Assembly (NCBI GenBank): GCA_021286965.1 | Contig: JAJTBK010000057.1 | Location: 1 to 10,329 of the forward strand | DNA length: 10,329 nucleotides | Direction: 5' to 3' | From: Comamonadaceae bacterium | GTDB taxonomy: Bacteria > Pseudomonadota > Gammaproteobacteria > Burkholderiales > Burkholderiaceae_C | Shown here: piece after piece, positions 6,840-10,329 of the stretch | Numbering within the stretch: position 1 is the stretch's first letter | Layout: every line of letters starts with the position of its first letter | Made by a program: the position numbers and the translations under genes | The notes under the pieces: generated by a model | Seen by the model: only the letters and a program-made list of their open reading frames with translations | Database searches by the model: none | What the model was told of the DNA's origin: nothing

Positions 6840-7544
6840 TCAGATGGTGCGGCGCGCCATCAATTCCTTGATCTTGCCGATCGCGCGCGTCGGGTTCAGG
6901 CCCTTGGGGCACACATCCACGCAGTTCATGATCGAGTGGCAGCGGAACAGGCGGTACGGGTCTTCGAGGTTATCGAGGCGCGCGCCGGTGGCATCGTCGC
7001 GGCTGTCGGCGATGAAGCGGTAGGCCTGCAGCAGACCGGCCGGGCCGACGAACTTGTCCGGGTTCCACCAGAAGCTCGGGCAGCTGGTGGAGCAGCTGGC
7101 GCACAAAATGCATTCGTACAGGCCGTTGAGCTCTTCGCGTTCCTCGGGCGATTGCAGGCGTTCCTTGAAAGGGGAGGCCGGCGTTTCGTTGATGAGGTAG
7201 GGCTTGATCGAGTGGTACTGCTTGAAGAACTGCGTCATGTCCACGATCAGGTCGCGGATGACGGGCAGGCCGGGCAGGGGCTTCAGGACCACGGTGCCGG
7301 GCAGCGTGTTCATGTTGGTCAAGCAAGCCAGGCCGTTCTTGCCGTTGATGTTCATCGCGTCCGAGCCGCACACGCCTTCACGGCAGGAGCGGCGGTAGGA
7401 CAGCGAGGGATCGACCGCCTTGGGCTTGAGCAGGGCATCGAGCAACATGCGCTCGTGGCCGTCGAGCTCGATCTCGACGGTTTGCATGTACGGCTTGCTG
7501 TCTTTATCCGGGTCGTAGCGGTAGATGTGAAAAGTACGCTTCAT
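6840..7544 (-). CDS. sdhB: Succinate dehydrogenase iron-sulfur subunit
   Basis: SdhB carries electrons from the FAD of SdhA to ubiquinone through three Fe-S clusters on the cytoplasmic side of the inner membrane. The 234 residues show an N-terminal plant-type ferredoxin domain with [2Fe-2S] ligands C54, C59, D62 and C74. As in E. coli, one ligand is Asp. The C-terminal domain has [4Fe-4S] ligands C145, C148, C151 and C212, and [3Fe-4S] ligands C155, C202 and C208. W160 in PSFWWNP corresponds to the quinone-site tryptophan. All ligands are intact. It lies 31 bases after sdhA, with a modest GAGAG about 10 bases before ATG 7544. Confidence 0.97.
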   Translation of the reverse strand: MKRTFHIYRYDPDKDSKPYMQTVEIELDGHERMLLDALLKPKAVDPSLSYRRSCREGVCGSDAMNINGKNGLACLTNMNTLPGTVVLKPLPGLPVIRDLIVDMTQFFKQYHSIKPYLINETPASPFKERLQSPEEREELNGLYECILCASCSTSCPSFWWNPDKFVGPAGLLQAYRFIADSRDDATGARLDNLEDPYRLFRCHSIMNCVDVCPKGLNPTRAIGKIKELMARRTI

Positions 7545-7575
7545 GGTGTGTTTCTCTCGTGGGACTGCCGGATGC

Positions 7576-9381
7576 TTAGAAGGTGCGCACCTTCGGCGGA
7601 ATGCTTTCCACCGTCAGGGGCTTCATGTTCACGGGCTTGTAGCTCAGGCTGTTGCTGGCGCTGTGCCACAGGGTGTGCTTGAGCCATTCCTTGTCGTTGC
7701 GACCGAGCGGGAAGTCGGCGTGGTCGGCCGGGTGCTCGTAGTCGTAGACGGTGTGCGCCCCCCGGCATTCCTGGCGGGCGGCGGCGCTGGTCATGGTGGC
7801 CTGGGCGACTTCGATCAGGTTGTCCACCTCCAGCGCTTCCATGCGGGCGGTGTTCCAGACCTTGGACTTGTCCTTGAGCGTGACGCTGCCGACCTTGGCG
7901 CGCAGGGCGTTGATCTTGACCACGCCTTCGTCCATGCCCTTTTGCGTGCGGAACACGCCAGCGTGCTGCTGCATGGCGGCGCGGATCTCGCCTGCCAGAT
8001 CCTGGGCGTAGACGCCGTCCTTGGAGTCTTCGAGGGCATTCAGGCGTGCCAGGGTGCGGTCAGCGCCGTTGGCCGGCATGGGCTGGAACTCGCCGTAGCC
8101 GCCGACGAATTCGACGATGTGCTTGCCGGCGGACTTGCCGAACACCAGCAGATCGAGCAGCGAGTTGGTGCCCAGGCGGTTGGCGCCGTGCACCGACACG
8201 GCGGCGCATTCGCCCACTGCGTACAGGCCCTTGACGACGTCGTTGCCCTCGCCGTTCCAGACCACGACCTGGCCGTGGATGTTGGTCGGGATGCCGCCCA
8301 TCTGGTAGTGGATGGTGGGCACGACCGGGATCGGCTCCTTGGTGATATCGACGTTGGCGAAGTTGTGGCCGATTTCTTCCACCGACGGCAGGCGCTTGCG
8401 GATGGTGTCTGCGCCCAGGTGGTCGAGCTTCATCAGGATGTAGTCCTTGTTCGGACCGCAGCCACGGCCTTCCTTGATCTCCTGGTCCATGGAGCGCGAG
8501 ACGAAGTCGCGCGGCGCCAGGTCCTTCAAGGTGGGCGCGTAGCGCTCCATGAAGCGTTCGCCATTGCTGTTGAGCAGGATGGCGCCCTCGCCACGGCAGC
8601 CTTCGGTCAGCAGCACGCCCGCGCCGGCGACGCCGGTGGGGTGGAACTGCCAGAACTCCAGATCCTGCAGCGGAATGCCGGCGCGCGCCGCCATGCCCAG
8701 GCCGTCGCCGGTGTTGATGAAGGCGTTGGTCGAGGCCTGGAAGATGCGACCGGCGCCGCCCGTGGCCAGCAGCACGGCCTTGGCGTGCAGCTCGTACAGG
8801 TCGCCCGTTTCCAGCTCCAGGGCGGTCACGCCCACCACGTCGCCAGCCTCGTTGCGGATCAGGTCCAGTGCCATCCACTCGACGAAGAAGTTGGTCTTGG
8901 ACTCGACGTTCTTCTGGTACAGCGTGTGCAGCATGGCGTGGCCGGTGCGGTCGGCTGCGGCGCAGGCGCGTTGCACGGGCTTCTCGCCGTAGTTGGCGGT
9001 GTGGCCGCCGAAGGGGCGCTGGTAGATGGTGCCGTCGGGGTTGCGGTCGAACGGCATACCGAAGTGTTCGAGCTCGATCACCACGTTCGGTGCCTCGCGG
9101 CACATGAATTCCACGGCGTCCTGGTCGGAGAGCCAGTCGCCGCCCTTGATGGTGTCGTAGAAGTGGTAGTGCCAGTTGTCTTCGCTCATGTTGCCCAGCG
9201 AGGCGGAGACGCCGCCCTGTGCCGCCACGGTGTGCGAGCGCGTGGGGAAGACCTTGGACAGGCAGGCCACGTTCAGGCCGGCGCGCGAGAGTTCGAGCGA
9301 GGCGCGCATACCGGAACCGCCGGCGCCAACGATGACGACGTCGAACTTGCGCTTGGTGATATTGGCTTTGGAGTAGCTCAT
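7576..9381 (-). CDS. sdhA: Succinate dehydrogenase flavoprotein subunit
   Basis: SdhA oxidises succinate to fumarate at a covalently bound FAD, on the cytoplasmic face of complex II. The 601 residues are the usual length. A dinucleotide-binding GAGGSG (19-24) is followed by the FAD-attachment histidine H50 in RSHTVAAQGG. Substrate and proton-shuttle residues are H247 in WQFHPTG, R291 in APRDFVSR, H358 in IHYQMGG and R402 in GANRLG, matching the E. coli active site with small offsets. FAD attachment would be assisted by the sdhE product encoded downstream in the same operon. The start at ATG 9381 gives the normal MSYSK-like beginning, and the gap to sdhD is 36 bases. Confidence 0.98.
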   Translation of the reverse strand: MSYSKANITKRKFDVVIVGAGGSGMRASLELSRAGLNVACLSKVFPTRSHTVAAQGGVSASLGNMSEDNWHYHFYDTIKGGDWLSDQDAVEFMCREAPNVVIELEHFGMPFDRNPDGTIYQRPFGGHTANYGEKPVQRACAAADRTGHAMLHTLYQKNVESKTNFFVEWMALDLIRNEAGDVVGVTALELETGDLYELHAKAVLLATGGAGRIFQASTNAFINTGDGLGMAARAGIPLQDLEFWQFHPTGVAGAGVLLTEGCRGEGAILLNSNGERFMERYAPTLKDLAPRDFVSRSMDQEIKEGRGCGPNKDYILMKLDHLGADTIRKRLPSVEEIGHNFANVDITKEPIPVVPTIHYQMGGIPTNIHGQVVVWNGEGNDVVKGLYAVGECAAVSVHGANRLGTNSLLDLLVFGKSAGKHIVEFVGGYGEFQPMPANGADRTLARLNALEDSKDGVYAQDLAGEIRAAMQQHAGVFRTQKGMDEGVVKINALRAKVGSVTLKDKSKVWNTARMEALEVDNLIEVAQATMTSAAARQECRGAHTVYDYEHPADHADFPLGRNDKEWLKHTLWHSASNSLSYKPVNMKPLTVESIPPKVRTF

Positions 9382-9417
9382 TGTTGTGCTTTCATGCGTG
9401 GATGCGGTGTGCCTGGA

Positions 9418-9783
9418 TCACAGGCGCCACAGAACCTGGAAGGCCCAGCCGGTGCAGCCGACCAGCCAGACGATGGTGAAGGACTGCAGCAGCAGGCGCA
9501 GGCCATCGGGGCGGGCATAGTCCATCCACACGTTGCGCACGCCGACCCAGGCGTGCCAGGCCAGTGCCACGATGGTGGCGAAGGTGAGGAACTTCATCCA
9601 CTGCGCGGCAAAAATGCCGGCCCACAGTTCGTAGCCGATCGGGCCCTTGCTGAACACGATTTGCGCCAGCAGGGCGAAGGTGAAGAGCACCATCACGATG
9701 CCGCTGATGCGCTGCACCAGCCAGTCGCGCACGCCATAGTGGGCGCCGGAGACGGTGCGCTTGGAGCCGTAAGTCACGGACAT
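9418..9783 (-). CDS. sdhD: Succinate dehydrogenase membrane anchor subunit SdhD
   Basis: This is one of two membrane anchors of complex II that hold the quinone and heme b sites. The 121-residue protein has three membrane helices (about 26-45, 57-80 and 98-118). The segment LAWHAWVGVRNVWMDYARP contains H77 and the D88-Y89 pair, which correspond to the conserved histidine and quinone-site tyrosine of E. coli SdhD. ATG 9783 was chosen because AAGGAA (9792-9797) stands 8 bases before it. An upstream in-frame TTG at 9825 would overlap the end of sdhC and add a non-family leader. Confidence 0.94.
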   Translation of the reverse strand: MSVTYGSKRTVSGAHYGVRDWLVQRISGIVMVLFTFALLAQIVFSKGPIGYELWAGIFAAQWMKFLTFATIVALAWHAWVGVRNVWMDYARPDGLRLLLQSFTIVWLVGCTGWAFQVLWRL

Positions 9784-9791
9784 GGTGTTAT

Positions 9792-9797
9792 TTCCTT
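9792..9797 (-). promoter_or_regulatory. Ribosome-binding site that fixes the sdhD start
   Basis: AAGGAA on the minus strand lies 8 bases before ATG 9783, inside the 28-base gap after sdhC. It supports the shorter, family-like SdhD start. Confidence 0.7.
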
Positions 9798-9811
9798 TGC
9801 AAGCAAAAAAA

Positions 9812-10246
9812 TCAGTACAGGCCAAACAGCTTGGCGCCCAGCACCAGGGTCAGCGCAATGCTGACGACCAGGGTGACGGCGGCCGATTGGCGGCCAAAGT
9901 CCTTCGACACCAGGTCGTGGTTCACGTCCATCATGACGTGGCGCATACCGGCGATCAGGTGGTGCAGGTAGGCCCAGATCAGGCCCAGCGCCACCAGCTT
10001 GACGAGCCCACCCGGGACGAAGCCCAGGCCGGCGCTGAAGGCTGCGCTAAAACGCGCAAACGAGATCTCGGACGACAGCGAGGTGTCGAACAGCCAGACC
10101 ACGAAGGGCAACAGCAGGAACATGATCATGCCGCTGGCGCGGTGCAGGATCGAGACCCAGCCGGCCAGTGGCAGGCGGTAGGTTCTCACGTCCTTGAAGA
10201 TGTTGATGTTGCGGAACTCGGGCCGCTTCTTGGTGACTTCTGTCAT
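9812..10246 (-). CDS. sdhC: Succinate dehydrogenase cytochrome b556 subunit SdhC
   Basis: This is the membrane anchor of complex II and the first gene of the operon. The 144 residues contain the family start RPEFRNINIF (8-17) and the WVSILHRASG signature (30-39), with quinone-site S32 and R36. Three membrane helices follow (about 36-55, 80-100 and 120-140). HHLIAGMRHVMMD (95-107) supplies the heme b ligand, H96 by alignment with E. coli H84, and the conserved H103. ATG 10246 was chosen because the MTEVTKKRPE beginning fits the family. An in-frame extension to 10324 would run through the promoter region. A GAGAAAG lies about 10 bases before the ATG. Confidence 0.95.
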   Translation of the reverse strand: MTEVTKKRPEFRNINIFKDVRTYRLPLAGWVSILHRASGMIMFLLLPFVVWLFDTSLSSEISFARFSAAFSAGLGFVPGGLVKLVALGLIWAYLHHLIAGMRHVMMDVNHDLVSKDFGRQSAAVTLVVSIALTLVLGAKLFGLY

Positions 10247-10307
10247 GGCAAGTGCTTTCTCGGGGGATGTAACTGCGTTGTAATCACGCCTGGGCAAACA
10301 GGGCAAA

Positions 10308-10313
10308 ATTCTA
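10308..10313 (-). promoter_or_regulatory. Candidate -10 box of the sdh operon promoter
   Basis: TAGAAT on the minus strand matches the sigma-70 -10 consensus at five of six positions. It would give a transcript start near 10300 and a leader of about 55 bases before sdhC. The matching -35 box would fall beyond the right edge of the window, so it cannot be checked here. Confidence 0.4.
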
Positions 10314-10326
10314 TTGCAACGCAATA
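10312..10326. promoter_or_regulatory. Interrupted palindrome at the sdh promoter, candidate operator
   Basis: TATTGC (10312-10317) and GCAATA (10321-10326) form a perfect 6-base inverted repeat around AAC. It overlaps the upstream edge of the candidate -10 box, a typical position for repressor binding. In related Burkholderiales a GntR-family regulator is often encoded divergently upstream of sdhC, as I recall; that gene would lie off the right edge. The link is inference. Confidence 0.35.
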
Positions 10327-10329
10327 AAC

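Noticed and set aside
7543..9864. Open frame of 773 codons on the plus strand
   Set aside because: It lies antisense to sdhA and sdhD in a phase that stays open because of high GC at third codon positions. It has no recognisable domain, while sdhA on the other strand is unmistakable.

Overview
The window looks like chromosomal DNA of a high-GC betaproteobacterium, most likely a member of the Comamonadaceae (Burkholderiales). Three things suggest this: the strongly GC-biased codon use, the gene order sdhC-sdhD-sdhA-sdhB-sdhE-gltA, and a degenerate copy of an interspersed repeat that I recall as common in that family. The family assignment is inference from these signals, not a database match.

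Left edge (1 to about 199): this DNA is less GC-rich and does not look like the gene that follows. It carries four direct copies of a 19-20 base motif that crowd together towards the junction. This resembles the transposase-binding end of a Tn7/Tn5053/IS21-type element whose body lies off the left edge. It abuts the 3' two-thirds of a comEC/rec2 DNA-uptake gene (to 1817), which therefore lacks its N-terminal part here. An AT-rich repeat of about 68 bases sits in frame inside that comEC fragment.

Middle (1919-5149): a plus-strand membrane acyltransferase (acyltransferase-3 family) runs head-on into rnk on the minus strand. The two stop codons abut, forming TGATCA. Upstream of rnk, on the same strand, is a lipid A phosphoethanolamine transferase of the EptA/MCR type with all its catalytic residues. 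It is separated from gltA by a strong intrinsic terminator.

Right (5229-10329): one tightly packed minus-strand operon, sdhC-sdhD-sdhA-sdhB-sdhE-gltA. It encodes the four subunits of succinate dehydrogenase (complex II), the factor that helps attach FAD to SdhA, and type II citrate synthase. Together they couple TCA-cycle entry (citrate synthase) to succinate oxidation and quinone reduction at the inner membrane. A probable promoter and an interrupted palindrome upstream of sdhC lie at the very right edge. The terminator after gltA closes the operon.

Most of the window (1919 onward) is ordinary core-genome content. The parts worth a second look are the element end in comEC, the repeat embedded in comEC, and a few regulatory arrangements. 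I see no RNA genes, no CRISPR array and no convincing undescribed multi-gene system. No stretch longer than 300 bases lacks a gene.
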